Shown: one piece after another, positions 1 through 8,173 of the stretch
How the letters are laid out: each line of letters opens with the position of its first letter
How positions within the stretch are numbered: the first letter of the stretch is position 1
Assembly (NCBI RefSeq): GCF_013267355.1
Contig: NZ_CP053985.1
Span: 2,728,001-2,792,000 of the forward strand
Direction: 5' to 3'
DNA: 64,000 bases
DNA from: Achromobacter pestifer
GTDB lineage: Bacteria; Pseudomonadota; Gammaproteobacteria; Burkholderiales; Burkholderiaceae_B
The notes under the pieces: generated by a model
What the model was told of the DNA's origin: nothing
The model's database searches: none
Seen by the model: the letters and a program-made list of their open reading frames with translations, nothing else
Program-made: the position numbers and the translations under genes

Positions 1-102
1 AAGCTGTTGGCCCCCATCGCCATGGAAGAAGGCCTGCGTTTCGCCATCCGTGAAGGCGGTCGTACCGTCGGCGCCGGCGTCGTCGCCAAGATCCTGAAGT
101 AA
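1..102 (+). CDS. tuf: Elongation factor Tu, C-terminal fragment (5' end outside window)
   Basis: The reading frame is open from base 1 to TAA and encodes the last 33 residues of EF-Tu, including the conserved end [14 protein letters not shown] that closes beta-barrel domain III. EF-Tu delivers aminoacyl-tRNA to the ribosome as a GTP complex. Its position 75 bp upstream of rpsJ matches the usual str-to-S10 junction (rpsG-fusA-tuf-rpsJ), so rpsJ is probably read from the tuf transcript. Whether this is the only tuf copy cannot be told from the window. Confidence 0.95.
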   Translation, partial: KLLAPIAMEEGLRFAIREGGRTVGAGVVAKILK

Positions 103-130
103 TCCGGATCACTTAAGTAGCAAACAATCA

Positions 131-155
131 GCGAGGGCGGCCTCGTCGCCTTCGC
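131..155 (+). promoter_or_regulatory. Hairpin in the tuf-rpsJ spacer
   Basis: A 9-bp arm GCGAGGGCG (131-139) pairs with CGCCTTCGC (147-155), with one G-U wobble and a 7-nt loop. It is followed by a pyrimidine-rich stretch and then the rpsJ ribosome binding site. It may be a weak attenuator or an mRNA processing site. No function is shown by sequence alone. Confidence 0.35.
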
Positions 156-177
156 CTCTCGTTCTTTAGGAAACGCC

Positions 178-489
178 ATGAAAAACCAAAAGATCCGTAT
201 CCGCTTGAAAGCCTTCGATTACAAGCTGATCGATCAGTCGGCCGCTGAAATCGTCGATACCGCCAAGCGTACCGGCGCCGTTGTCCGCGGCCCGGTGCCG
301 CTGCCCACGCGTATCCGTCGCTACGACGTCCTGCGTTCGCCGCACGTCAACAAGACGTCGCGTGACCAGTTCGAAATCCGCACGCACCAGCGCCTGATGG
401 ACATCGTTGATCCCACCGACAAGACCGTTGACGCCCTGATGCGTCTGGACCTGCCGGCTGGCGTCGACGTCGAAATCGCGCTGCAGTAA
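178..489 (+). CDS. rpsJ: 30S ribosomal protein S10
   Basis: At 103 residues it matches the standard S10 length and is recognisable throughout, from the start [16 protein letters not shown] to the end [12 protein letters not shown]10 sits in the head of the small subunit and, as NusE, also joins NusB in transcription antitermination. The AGGA upstream supports the ATG at 178. Unusually, the gene is followed not by rplC but by a hairpin and a strong terminator (531-569). It therefore ends a tuf-rpsJ transcript instead of heading the S10 operon. Confidence 0.97.
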   Translation: MKNQKIRIRLKAFDYKLIDQSAAEIVDTAKRTGAVVRGPVPLPTRIRRYDVLRSPHVNKTSRDQFEIRTHQRLMDIVDPTDKTVDALMRLDLPAGVDVEIALQ

Positions 490-499
490 AGCGTATCGG

Positions 500-522
500 G
501 CCTGCTACCTTCGCCGGCAGGC
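500..522 (+). promoter_or_regulatory. Hairpin after rpsJ with a loop shared by the hairpin after rpsD
   Basis: Arms GCCTGC (500-505) and GCAGGC (517-522) enclose a loop. The 11-mer GCTACCTTCGC (504-514), which takes in the last two bases of the left arm, recurs exactly at 24021-24031 in a hairpin just after rpsD. It lies 11 nt beyond the rpsJ stop and upstream of the intrinsic terminator, so it may be a 3'-end structure. Function unknown. Confidence 0.45.
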
Positions 523-530
523 ACGAAAAA

Positions 531-569
531 AATGGCCGCATTCCTTGTGAGTGCGGCCATTTTGTTTTT
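531..569 (+). terminator. Rho-independent terminator after rpsJ
   Basis: A perfect 10-bp stem AATGGCCGCA (531-540) / TGCGGCCATT (552-561) with an 11-nt loop is followed by TTGTTTTT. This is a textbook intrinsic terminator and it separates rpsJ from rplC. Confidence 0.85.
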
Positions 570-745
570 GGGCGCGCTTCGCGCGGCGCCTGTCCGGAGT
601 CGGGCAGGGCGTTCAGCCCCGTCCAACGTTTGGTTAGCGTGTGCTCACTGCCGCAACCAGGTGCGCTAGACCACGCCGCCGCTGGCCACACCCGCCAACT
701 GTGGCGAAATGGCCCTGCGCAGTGCCGCCGAAGCACGCTAAGTGC

Positions 746-775
746 TTGTGCCGACTGAAAAAAACATGCTAATAT
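746..775 (+). promoter_or_regulatory. Predicted sigma-70 promoter for the rplC-rpsQ operon
   Basis: TTGTGC (746-751) and TAATAT (770-775) are separated by 18 bp, predicting a start near 782 and a leader of about 148 nt. The -35 context AGTGCTTG is repeated in the rplN promoter (16460-16467). Between the upstream terminator and this site (570-745) I see nothing else. Confidence 0.6.
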
Positions 776-864
776 GCGAAGCTTGCCATTTTGTGGCAAG
801 AGCAACTATGGGGAAAAGAAAGGCGGACTCCGCCGGAATTTGAACCAGGTTGAACATAGTCGTA

Positions 865-916
865 GGGCAAAGGCCGTTACCTTTTGCCCGATTAGCCCCG
901 ACCAATCGCAGTCGGG
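865..916 (+). promoter_or_regulatory. Two hairpins in the rplC 5' leader
   Basis: GGGCAAAGG (865-873) pairs with CCTTTTGCCC (880-889), and CCCGAC (897-902) pairs with GTCGGG (911-916). The second ends 3 nt before the GGAG of rplC (920-923), so it could mask the ribosome binding site. In E. coli the S10 leader is the target of autogenous control by L4. A similar role here is inference only. Confidence 0.4.
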
Positions 917-929
917 AATGGAGAAAACG

Positions 930-1619
930 ATGTCGAATTCGACACCCACGCCCGCCGCTCATCGGCTGGGGCTGGTGGGTCGCAAGGTCGGCATGACCCG
1001 CATTTTTACCGAGGAAGGTGAATCCATCCCGGTAACCGTGTTGGACGTGTCGAACAACCGTGTGACCCAAGTTAAGTCGCTGGAAGCCGACGGCTACGCC
1101 GCGATCCAAGTGGCTTATGGCACTCGTCGTGCCTCGCGTGTGGCTCAGCCGCAAACGGGCCACTACGCAAAGGCCGGCGTTGAAGCCGGTAGCATCCTCA
1201 AAGAATTCCGCCTTGATCCCGCTCGCGCCGCTGAATTTGCGGCTGGTGCTGTGATCTCCGTGGAATCCGTGTTCGAAGCCGGCCAACAGGTCGACGTGAC
1301 GGGCACGACCATTGGTAAAGGCTTCGCCGGTACCATCAAGCGTCACCACTTCGGTTCGCAGCGCGCTTCGCACGGTAACTCCCGTTCGCACCGCGTTCCC
1401 GGCTCGATTGGCCAAGCTCAAGATCCGGGCCGCGTGTTCCCGGGTAAGAAGATGGCTGGTCACCTGGGTGATGTCACCCGCACCGTTCAAAACCTCGACG
1501 TCGTTCGCGTTGACGTTGAGCGCGGCCTGCTGCTGGTCAAGGGCGCTGTCCCCGGCCACGCTGGCGCCGACATCGTCGTGCGCCCGGCCATCAAGGCCCC
1601 GGCCAAGAAGGGAGCGTAA
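930..1619 (+). CDS. rplC: 50S ribosomal protein L3
   Basis: L3 (229 residues) is an early assembly protein near the peptidyl transferase centre. The conserved loop is clear: [15 protein letters not shown], whose Gln is the residue methylated by PrmB in E. coli. The frame is open back to 774, but GGAGA at 920-924 and family homology starting around [14 protein letters not shown] support the ATG at 930. It is the first gene of its own transcription unit because rpsJ is cut off by a terminator. The next gene, rplD, starts 5 nt downstream. Confidence 0.95.
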   Translation: MSNSTPTPAAHRLGLVGRKVGMTRIFTEEGESIPVTVLDVSNNRVTQVKSLEADGYAAIQVAYGTRRASRVAQPQTGHYAKAGVEAGSILKEFRLDPARAAEFAAGAVISVESVFEAGQQVDVTGTTIGKGFAGTIKRHHFGSQRASHGNSRSHRVPGSIGQAQDPGRVFPGKKMAGHLGDVTRTVQNLDVVRVDVERGLLLVKGAVPGHAGADIVVRPAIKAPAKKGA

Positions 1620-1623
1620 GTAA

Positions 1624-2244
1624 ATGGATCTCAAGCTCCTGAACGACCAAGGTCAGGCCGCTGCTACGTTCAGCGCGCCCGACACGATCTTCGGCCGTGA
1701 CTTCAACGAAGCGCTGATTCATCAGATCGTGGTGGCTTTCCAAGCCAATGCCCGCTCCGGCAACCGCGCTCAGAAGGATCGCACTGAAGTCAAGCACTCG
1801 ACCAAGAAGCCCTGGCGCCAGAAGGGTACCGGCCGCGCACGCGCCGGTATGACTTCGTCGCCGCTGTGGCGTGGCGGTGGTCGGATTTTCCCGAACTCGC
1901 CCGAAGAGAACTTCAGCCAGAAGGTCAACAAGAAGATGTACCGCGCCGGGATCCGCTCGATCCTGTCGCAGCTCGCTCGCGAAGACCGCATCGCTGTTGT
2001 CGAATCGTTTGATCTGGCATCGCCCAAGACCAAGGACGCAGCTGCCAAGCTGAAGAGCCTGGGCCTGGACTCGGTCCTGATCATCACCGACAGCGTTGAT
2101 GAAAATGTTTACCTCGCCACCCGCAACCTGCCGCACGTTGCTGTTGTCGAGCCCCGTTATGCCGATCCGTTGTCGCTGGTCCACTACAAGAAAGTGCTGA
2201 TCACCAAGCCGGCCATCGCTCAACTCGAGGAGATGCTGGGATGA
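1624..2244 (+). CDS. rplD: 50S ribosomal protein L4
   Basis: L4 (206 residues) has the normal length and the extended loop lining the exit tunnel is visible ([15 protein letters not shown]...). In gammaproteobacteria L4 also represses the S10 operon by binding its leader. The rplC leader upstream has hairpins that might serve the same purpose here, but that is not demonstrated. It starts 5 nt after rplC and overlaps rplW by 4 nt (ATGA), implying coupled translation. Confidence 0.96.
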   Translation: MDLKLLNDQGQAAATFSAPDTIFGRDFNEALIHQIVVAFQANARSGNRAQKDRTEVKHSTKKPWRQKGTGRARAGMTSSPLWRGGGRIFPNSPEENFSQKVNKKMYRAGIRSILSQLAREDRIAVVESFDLASPKTKDAAAKLKSLGLDSVLIITDSVDENVYLATRNLPHVAVVEPRYADPLSLVHYKKVLITKPAIAQLEEMLG

Positions 2245-2537
2245 ACGCTGAACGCTTGATGCAAGTCATTCTTGCTCCGATCGTGACCGAAAAGGCCACC
2301 TTCGTTGCTGAGAAGAATCAGCAAGTCGCTTTCCGTGTCGTGGCTGACGCTACCAAGCCGGAAATCAAGGCTGCCGTCGAACTGCTCTTCAAGGTGCAGG
2401 TCGAGTCCGTGCAGGTCCTCAACCGTAAGGGCAAAGTCAAGCGCTTTGGCCGATTCGTTGGCCGTCGTCGCAATGAGCGCAAGGCTTACGTGTCGCTCAA
2501 GGACGGCCAGGAAATCGACTTTGCGGAGGTGAAGTAA
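2241..2537 (+). CDS. rplW: 50S ribosomal protein L23
   Basis: L23 (98 residues) sits at the polypeptide exit and docks trigger factor and SRP. The family start ([15 protein letters not shown]) and the basic loop around [14 protein letters not shown] are present. The stop is immediately followed by the rplB ATG, so the two genes are tightly packed in the operon. Confidence 0.96.
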   Translation: MNAERLMQVILAPIVTEKATFVAEKNQQVAFRVVADATKPEIKAAVELLFKVQVESVQVLNRKGKVKRFGRFVGRRRNERKAYVSLKDGQEIDFAEVK

Positions 2538-3365
2538 ATGGCCCTCGTAAAAGTTAAGCCGACTTCGGCTGGCCGCCGTGGCATGGTGAAGGTTGTCAGC
2601 CCGAACCTGCACAAGGGTGAGCCCTACGCGCCGCTGCTGGAAAAGAAGACCCGTGGTTCTGGCCGTAACAACAACGGTCACATCACGATCCGTCATCGTG
2701 GCGGTGGCCACAAGCAGCACTACCGCGTCGTCGACTTCCGTCGCGACAAGGATGGCATTCCGGCAAAGGTCGAGCGCCTGGAGTATGACCCCAACCGTAC
2801 GGCGCACATCGCTCTGCTGTGCTACGCCGACGGCGAACGTCGCTACATCATCGCTCCGCGCGGTCTGGAAGTTGGCGCCACGCTGCTGTCGGGCGTCGAA
2901 GCTCCGATCCGCGCTGGCAACACGCTGCCGATCCGCAACATCCCGGTCGGTACGACGATTCACTGCGTCGAAATGCTGCCTGGCAAGGGTGCTCAGATGG
3001 TCCGCTCGGCCGGCGCTTCCGCCGTCCTGCTGGCTCGCGAAGGCATCTACGCTCAAGTGCGTCTGCGCTCCGGTGAAGTCCGCCGTGTGCACATCGAATG
3101 CCGCGCCACCATCGGTGAAGTCGGTAACGAAGAACACAGCCTGCGCCAAATCGGCAAGGCCGGTGCAATGCGTTGGCGCGGTATCCGCCCGACGGTTCGT
3201 GGCGTTGCCATGAACCCGGTGGATCACCCGCACGGTGGCGGCGAAGGCCGTACCGGCGAGGCACGCGAACCGGTCAGCCCGTGGGGCACTCCGGCGAAGG
3301 GTTTCAAGACCCGTCGCAACAAGCGGACGAACAATATGATCGTCCAACGGCGCAAGCGCAAGTAA
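2538..3365 (+). CDS. rplB: 50S ribosomal protein L2
   Basis: L2 (275 residues) binds domain IV of 23S rRNA and is needed for subunit association and peptidyl transferase activity. The signature HPHGGGEGR, holding the functionally critical His, lies near residue 230. The C-terminal basic tail ([10 protein letters not shown]) is intact. It abuts rplW and is followed 12 nt later by rpsS, as in the standard S10 operon. Confidence 0.97.
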   Translation: MALVKVKPTSAGRRGMVKVVSPNLHKGEPYAPLLEKKTRGSGRNNNGHITIRHRGGGHKQHYRVVDFRRDKDGIPAKVERLEYDPNRTAHIALLCYADGERRYIIAPRGLEVGATLLSGVEAPIRAGNTLPIRNIPVGTTIHCVEMLPGKGAQMVRSAGASAVLLAREGIYAQVRLRSGEVRRVHIECRATIGEVGNEEHSLRQIGKAGAMRWRGIRPTVRGVAMNPVDHPHGGGEGRTGEAREPVSPWGTPAKGFKTRRNKRTNNMIVQRRKRK

Positions 3366-3377
3366 GAGGCGAACACT

Positions 3378-3653
3378 ATGTCACGTTCGATCAAGAAAGG
3401 CCCGTTTGTCGATGCTCACCTGATCAAAAAGGTGGACACGGCCGTCGCGGGCAAAGACAAGAAGCCGATCAAGACCTGGTCGCGTCGCTCCACGATCCTG
3501 CCCGAGTTCATCGGTCTGACGATCGCTGTGCACAACGGCAAGCAGCACGTTCCCGTTTACATCAACGAGAACATGGTCGGTCACAAGCTGGGCGAGTTCG
3601 CGCTGACCCGTACGTTCAAGGGTCACGCCGCGGACAAGAAGGCGAAGAGGTAA
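3378..3653 (+). CDS. rpsS: 30S ribosomal protein S19
   Basis: S19 (91 residues) binds S13 and contacts the A-site side of the 30S head. Family landmarks are the N-terminal [11 protein letters not shown] and the central [14 protein letters not shown], followed by [17 protein letters not shown]. Length is standard. It lies between rplB and rplV in canonical order, 3 nt before the rplV start. Confidence 0.97.
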   Translation: MSRSIKKGPFVDAHLIKKVDTAVAGKDKKPIKTWSRRSTILPEFIGLTIAVHNGKQHVPVYINENMVGHKLGEFALTRTFKGHAADKKAKR

Positions 3654-3656
3654 GCG

Positions 3657-3986
3657 ATGGAAACTACTGCCATTATCCGTGGGGTTCACATCTCGGCACA
3701 GAAGACCCGTCTGGTTGCGGACCTGATCCGCGGCCAGAAGGTCGGTCGTGCCCTGGAAATCCTCACCTTCTCGCCGAAGAAGGCTGCCGTCATCCTGAAA
3801 AAGGCTGTCGAGTCCGCCATCGCCAACGCCGAGCACAACGACGGCGCCGACATCGACGAACTGAAAGTCACCACGATTTTTGTGGACAAGGCTCAGTCGA
3901 TGAAGCGCTTCTCCGCTCGCGCCAAGGGCCGCGGCAACCGTATCGAGAAGCAGACCTGCCACATCACGGTCAAGGTCGGAGCTTAA
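3657..3986 (+). CDS. rplV: 50S ribosomal protein L22
   Basis: L22 (109 residues) lines the exit tunnel with a long beta-hairpin. The hairpin tip region ([16 protein letters not shown]) and the N-terminal helix core ([14 protein letters not shown]) are intact. Changes in the hairpin give macrolide resistance in other bacteria, and I see no obvious deletion here. It is co-linear with rpsS and rpsC. Confidence 0.96.
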   Translation: METTAIIRGVHISAQKTRLVADLIRGQKVGRALEILTFSPKKAAVILKKAVESAIANAEHNDGADIDELKVTTIFVDKAQSMKRFSARAKGRGNRIEKQTCHITVKVGA

Positions 3987-3995
3987 GGAGTCACG

Positions 3996-4790
3996 ATGGG
4001 TCAGAAAATTCACCCCACTGGGTTCCGTCTCGCGGTCACCCGTAATTGGTCCTCGCGTTGGTTCGCCGACGACAAGGCCTTCGGCACGATGTTGGCCGAA
4101 GACATTCGCGTTCGCGAGTACCTGAAGAAGAAGCTCAAGAGCGCCTCCGTCGGTCGCGTGATCATCGAGCGTCCCGCCAAGAATGCCCGCATCACCGTCT
4201 ACTCGGCTCGTCCGGGCGTGGTGATCGGCAAGCGCGGCGAAGACATCGAAAGCCTGAAGGCTGATCTGCAGCGCCTGATGGGCGTGCCCGTGCACGTCAA
4301 CATCGAAGAAATCCGCAAGCCGGAAACCGATGCTCAACTGATCGCCGACTCGATCTCGCAACAGCTCGAGAAGCGCATCATGTTCCGTCGCGCCATGAAG
4401 CGTGCGATGCAGAACGCCATGCGTCTGGGTGCCCAAGGCATCAAGATCATGAGCTCGGGCCGTCTGAACGGTATCGAAATTGCCCGCACCGAGTGGTATC
4501 GCGAAGGCCGTGTGCCGCTGCACACCCTCAAGGCCAATATCGACTACGGCACCTCCGAAGCCCACACCACGTATGGCGTGATCGGCATCAAGGTCTGGGT
4601 CTACAAGGGCGACATGCTGGCCAACGGCGAATTGCCGCCGGAAACCGCTGCCCCGCGCGAAGAAGAACGTCGTCCGCGCCGCGCTCCGCGTGGTGATCGT
4701 CCGGACGGTGCTCGCACCGGTCGTCCGGGTGGTCGCGGTCGTGGTGGTCCCCGCAAGGCGGACGCTGCTCCGGCGCCTGAAGGAGAATAA
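3996..4790 (+). CDS. rpsC: 30S ribosomal protein S3 with long basic tail
   Basis: S3 forms the mRNA entry site with S4 and S5. The KH domain is recognisable around [17 protein letters not shown], and the S3 C-terminal domain follows ([15 protein letters not shown]). The protein is 264 residues, about 30 longer than E. coli S3. The excess is an Arg/Gly/Pro-rich tail from about residue 220, commonly seen in betaproteobacteria. It has a good AAGGAG ribosome binding site and starts 9 nt after rplV. Confidence 0.96.
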   Translation: MGQKIHPTGFRLAVTRNWSSRWFADDKAFGTMLAEDIRVREYLKKKLKSASVGRVIIERPAKNARITVYSARPGVVIGKRGEDIESLKADLQRLMGVPVHVNIEEIRKPETDAQLIADSISQQLEKRIMFRRAMKRAMQNAMRLGAQGIKIMSSGRLNGIEIARTEWYREGRVPLHTLKANIDYGTSEAHTTYGVIGIKVWVYKGDMLANGELPPETAAPREEERRPRRAPRGDRPDGARTGRPGGRGRGGPRKADAAPAPEGE

Positions 4791-4792
4791 CC

Positions 4793-5209
4793 ATGCTGCA
4801 ACCCTCTCGCAGAAAGTATCGCAAAGAGCAGAAGGGCCGCAACACCGGTCTGGCGACCCGTGGCACCCACGTGTCGTTTGGCGAATTCGGTCTGAAGGCC
4901 ACCGGCCGTGGCCGTCTGACCGCTCGCCAGATCGAAGCGGCTCGTCGCGCCATCAATCGTCACATCAAGCGTGGCGGCCGTATCTGGATTCGCATTTTCC
5001 CGGATAAGCCCATCTCGCAGAAGCCTGCCGAAGTCCGTATGGGTAACGGTAAGGGCAATCCTGAGTACTGGGTCGCTGAAATTCAGCCCGGCAAGGTGCT
5101 CTACGAAATGGAAGGTGTGAGCGAAGAGATCGCGCGTGAAGCTTTCCGCCTGGCCGCTGCCAAGCTGCCGATTTCGACCACGTTCGTCGCGCGTCATATC
5201 GGTGCTTAA
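4793..5209 (+). CDS. rplP: 50S ribosomal protein L16
   Basis: L16 (138 residues) contacts the A- and P-site tRNAs in the large subunit. The start [17 protein letters not shown] and the [18 protein letters not shown] segment are diagnostic. Length matches the family. It follows rpsC after 2 nt and precedes rpmC by 11 nt. Confidence 0.97.
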
Positions 5210-5220
5210 GGAGTACTAAC

Positions 5221-5412
5221 ATGAAAGCTAGCGAACTCCGTTCGAAAGACGCCGCCGAGCTCGGCAAAGAGCTCGAAAGCCTGCTGAAGGCACAATTCGG
5301 TCTGCGTATGCAGAAGGCCACGCAGCAACTGGCCAACACCAGCCAGCTGCGCAACGTGCGTCGCGATATCGCGCGCGTTCGTACCTTGCTGACCGAGAAG
5401 GCAGGGAAATAA
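5221..5412 (+). CDS. rpmC: 50S ribosomal protein L29
   Basis: L29 (63 residues) is a two-helix protein beside L23 at the exit tunnel. The family core is present as [19 protein letters not shown] and [21 protein letters not shown] lies about 6 nt before the ATG. Only 2 nt separate its stop from the start of rpsQ. Confidence 0.96.
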
Positions 5413-5414
5413 AG

Positions 5415-5696
5415 ATGAGCGAAACTCAAAACACCCAAGTGGCCAAGCGCCAGCGTACGCTGGTTGGCAAGGTCGTCAGCAACAAGATGGACAAGACTGT
5501 CGTCGTGCTCGTTGAGCGCCGCGTCAAGCACCCCATCTTCGGCAAGATCATCATGCGTTCCGCGAAGTACAAGGCGCACGATGAATCGAACCAGTACAAC
5601 GAAGGCGATACGGTTGAAATCGCTGAAGGCCGTCCCATCTCGCGCTCGAAGTCGTGGCGTGTGGTGCGTCTGGTTGAAGCCGCACGTATCATCTAA
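5415..5696 (+). CDS. rpsQ: 30S ribosomal protein S17
   Basis: S17 (93 residues) is an OB-fold protein that binds 16S rRNA early in assembly. The core [31 protein letters not shown] is unmistakable, quoted here only in outline: [15 protein letters not shown] then VKHPIFGK. About ten residues are added at the N terminus. In most bacteria the next gene is rplN. Here a palindrome and a strong terminator follow, and rplN is 11 kb away. Confidence 0.96.
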   Translation: MSETQNTQVAKRQRTLVGKVVSNKMDKTVVVLVERRVKHPIFGKIIMRSAKYKAHDESNQYNEGDTVEIAEGRPISRSKSWRVVRLVEAARII

Positions 5697-5712
5697 GTAA
5701 AGCAGTCCATCG

Positions 5713-5728
5713 GAACGGCGCGCCGTTC
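5713..5728 (+). repeat. Perfect 16-bp palindrome after rpsQ
   Basis: GAACGGCG (5713-5720) is followed directly by its reverse complement CGCCGTTC (5721-5728). It lies between the rpsQ stop and the terminator. It could be part of the 3'-end structure or a protein site. Confidence 0.4.
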
Positions 5729-5737
5729 TGATATAAG

Positions 5738-5770
5738 ACGGCAAGGGATAAAACCCTTGCCGTTTTTTTT
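5738..5770 (+). terminator. Rho-independent terminator after rpsQ
   Basis: A perfect 10-bp stem ACGGCAAGGG (5738-5747) / CCCTTGCCGT (5754-5763) with a 6-nt loop is followed by an unbroken T run to 5770. It closes the S10-group operon. Confidence 0.9.
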
Positions 5771-5830
5771 CGTCCAGCGCGCCCGCACGGGCGCCTGCAA
5801 CCAGGCACTTCGGGGTAAAGGGCAAAAGAC

Positions 5831-6352
5831 ATGGAGCAGGGTCTTCCGGGATCCGCGTTGATGGGAGCCGCGGTCTGTTGCCTGGGCCTGCTCGCGTTTC
5901 CTGCTTGGGCGCAACCGGCCGTGGGGCCTGTCGCGCCTGCCGCTGCGGCGCCTGAAACTCGCGGCCGCGACGTTCTGACGGCTGGCCCCGATCGGCGCGT
6001 GGGGCTGCCATCGGAATCACGCGACCGTGCGCTCATTTTTGGCACTCAGGATGAGGACGAATTGGCGCTGGCAAGACAGGAGCGCACGCTCGATGAGCAG
6101 CGTTCGCAGTTGCAAGCGCTGGAGCGTCTGTTGGGTCAGGCGCCGAAAGATCGCTCTGCGCCTTCGGGCAGAATTCCGCTGAATCGAAACTCAGCCGACC
6201 TTCCAGTCCCTGCCATGCCCAAACTGGCGCCTTTGCCGGCGGGTTCACGGTCGGACGGCACCGTAGATGCGCGGCGCCAGGTCGACGATATGCAGCGGCG
6301 GGTTGATGGATTGCTGCGGAACGCCGATGCGCTTCGCGAACCGCCCCGCTGA
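5831..6352 (+). CDS. Exported protein of unknown function with short coiled coils
   Basis: I do not recognise this 173-residue protein. Residues 1-27 form a signal peptide (hydrophobic MGAAVCCLGLLAFPAWA, then cleavage before QP), so it is probably periplasmic. A Pro/Ala-rich stretch follows, then a charged helical part (DELALARQERTLDEQRSQ) and a C-terminal heptad-like helix (RRQVDDMQRRVDGLLRN). No catalytic motif is visible. It is the first gene after the rpsQ terminator and is followed, 145 bp later, by another exported coiled-coil protein on the same strand. The two may act together, but that is inference. Confidence 0.7.
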   Translation: MEQGLPGSALMGAAVCCLGLLAFPAWAQPAVGPVAPAAAAPETRGRDVLTAGPDRRVGLPSESRDRALIFGTQDEDELALARQERTLDEQRSQLQALERLLGQAPKDRSAPSGRIPLNRNSADLPVPAMPKLAPLPAGSRSDGTVDARRQVDDMQRRVDGLLRNADALREPPR

Positions 6353-6497
6353 TCGATCGCGCCATCCGCCATTCCTTTCGAAACGCAGCGTAGCAACTGT
6401 CTATGCGCGGGGGATTCCTCGTTCTCGATGTGCCTGTTACAACTCTCGCGGGCACGCATTTTGCGTTCTCGAGTTTTCGTCAGTTGGAGCACGAAAC

Positions 6498-7028
6498 ATG
6501 GGTGGATCTGTGGGCAAGTTCATGGCCGCTTGCGGTTGCGCATCAGTGTTGGCGGTGTTGGCCGTGCCGGCGGCGCGGGCCGATGTCAACAGCGTGCAAT
6601 TGAAGGACTTTGTCGTGGAACGGCCTTTTGGCGAGAGCCTGCTTGTTGTCGGCAATGACGGTCGGATACGCACCGGCATGGAAGTCGACAAGCTGACCCG
6701 CCGGCTGAGCGAACAGGCCGACGCGCTGACAGAGTTGCGACGCAAGAACGAGGAGCTCAACCGCAAGCTTGAGGAGCAGGCGCAGAAGCTCTCCGCGCTG
6801 GAGCGCAAGCAAGGCGATGGCAGTCGCAGCAGCGATGGTCAGCGCAGCGATCTGGACAAGATAGCTCGCAGCGCCGACAACCAGAAGAATGAGTTGGAAA
6901 AACTGTCGCGTAGCGTATCGCAGCTCAACAGCAATTCGGATTCCAGCAGCCGCAAGATCGAAGATCTGCAACGGCGCCTGGACGATGTGAAGCGCAGCCT
7001 GGATGACGTGCGCAGCCGTGTGAAATAG
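6498..7028 (+). CDS. Exported coiled-coil protein of unknown function
   Basis: This 176-residue protein starts at the ATG at 6498, preceded by GGAG at 6486-6489. The open frame reaches back to 6267, but the signal peptide (FMAACGCASVLAVLAVPAARA) only makes sense from 6498. After a short N-terminal region almost the whole remainder is a long coiled coil rich in Lys, Glu, Arg and Ser (KLTRRLSEQADALTELRRK to RRLDDVKRSLDDVRSRVK), with a Ser/Asp-rich break around residues 105-150. It resembles periplasmic or cell-envelope spacer proteins. Function unknown. The next gene downstream is convergent. Confidence 0.72.
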   Translation: MGGSVGKFMAACGCASVLAVLAVPAARADVNSVQLKDFVVERPFGESLLVVGNDGRIRTGMEVDKLTRRLSEQADALTELRRKNEELNRKLEEQAQKLSALERKQGDGSRSSDGQRSDLDKIARSADNQKNELEKLSRSVSQLNSNSDSSSRKIEDLQRRLDDVKRSLDDVRSRVK

Positions 7029-7094
7029 CACTCCGCAGCGATAGGGCAGCCAGGTGTAAGCATATTGCCAAACTGCTTTCGCCTGGCGCGGGAA

Positions 7095-8162
7095 TCAGCG
7101 CCGCGCCGCCAGTTCCCGCAGCCGGCCCGCAATCCCGGTAGGGAAGTAGTACACCGACACCACGAACAAGATCCCCAGCCATAGCAGCCACCGATCCGGT
7201 TCGAACAGCAGCGCCAAGGGGGCCACGCCCGCCACCACGTCGTGGATCACGTGCAGCCCATCCTGCAGATAGCTTTGCGCGAAGACGAACAGGCTGGCGC
7301 CCACCACGGCGCCATACATGGTGCCCATGCCGCCTATCACCAGCATCAGCAGGATGTTGAGCATGATCTCGAACGACAGTGAGGTGTCCGGGCCGTTGTA
7401 GCGCAGCCAGAGCGCGTACATGGCGCCCGCCAGCGTGGCGAAGGCCGCGGCGAGCAGGTTGGACAGGCTGCGGTACAGCACCGTGCGGTAGCCGATCGCT
7501 TCGGCGCGGAACGGGTTCTCGCGTATGGCCTGCAGCACGCGGCCGAACGGCGAATTCACGATGCGCAGCAACAGCAGGAACAGCACCACGCAGACCGCGG
7601 CGATCAGGTAGTAGGTGATCACGCGGCCGTCGACCGTGACGCCGAAGATTGGCTCCGAGAAAGGCCGGAAAGCCGGCCGCAGCATCTGCGGCACCTTGAA
7701 GTTCAGGCCGTCCTCGCCACCCGTCAGATCGGATAATTGCGACACCAGCGTCTGGAACGCCGCGGCGACGGCCAGCGTGATCATGGCGTAGAAGATCGCG
7801 CGCACGCGCAGGCTGGCCAAGCCGATCAGCAGGGCGAACGCGAGCGATACCACCAGGCCGCCGCCCAGGCCCACGAACACCGCGGTCCAACCCGGTTCCA
7901 TGCGGATGCTGGCGATCGCCACGCCGTAGGCGCCGATGCCGAAGAACATGGTGTGCGCGAAGCTGACGATGCCGGTGTATCCCAGCAGCAGGTCATAGCT
8001 GGCGACCAGGATCACGAAAACCAGGATCTTCGCGGCTACCGCCAGCGACTTGGGGCCGGGAAAGAGAAAGGGCGCTGCGGCCAGCAGGGCCACGATGGCG
8101 ATCAACGCCAAGGCCAGCAGCGTGCTGCGCGGAGGATCGCCGGAAAGCAGGCGTACGGACAT
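7095..8162 (-). CDS. LIV-type ABC transporter permease (LivM-like)
   Basis: This is the second inner-membrane permease of a branched-chain/hydrophobic amino acid (HAAT) importer. The 355-residue protein has about nine to ten hydrophobic segments and the LivM signature region (LLGYTGIVSFAHTMFFGIGAYG; then ALRAIRENPFRAEAIGY-like ALQAIRENPFRAEAIGY). The frame is open well upstream, but that extension is only the antisense-like 3' part of livH in another frame. The ATG at 8162 sits 11 nt after the livH stop and is the sensible start. Last gene of the operon hydrolase-SBP-LivG-LivF-LivH-LivM. Confidence 0.92.
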   Translation of the reverse strand: MSVRLLSGDPPRSTLLALALIAIVALLAAAPFLFPGPKSLAVAAKILVFVILVASYDLLLGYTGIVSFAHTMFFGIGAYGVAIASIRMEPGWTAVFVGLGGGLVVSLAFALLIGLASLRVRAIFYAMITLAVAAAFQTLVSQLSDLTGGEDGLNFKVPQMLRPAFRPFSEPIFGVTVDGRVITYYLIAAVCVVLFLLLLRIVNSPFGRVLQAIRENPFRAEAIGYRTVLYRSLSNLLAAAFATLAGAMYALWLRYNGPDTSLSFEIMLNILLMLVIGGMGTMYGAVVGASLFVFAQSYLQDGLHVIHDVVAGVAPLALLFEPDRWLLWLGILFVVSVYYFPTGIAGRLRELAARR

Positions 8163-8173
8163 GTCGGCGGTTC

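Noticed and set aside
774..929. 52-codon N-terminal extension of rplC
   Set aside because: The good GGAGA before 930 and normal L3 length favour the internal ATG; the extension covers the leader hairpins.
3381..4565. Minus-strand open frame of 394 codons opposite rpsS-rplV-rpsC
   Set aside because: Covers three conserved ribosomal genes on the other strand; its composition is that of a shadow frame.
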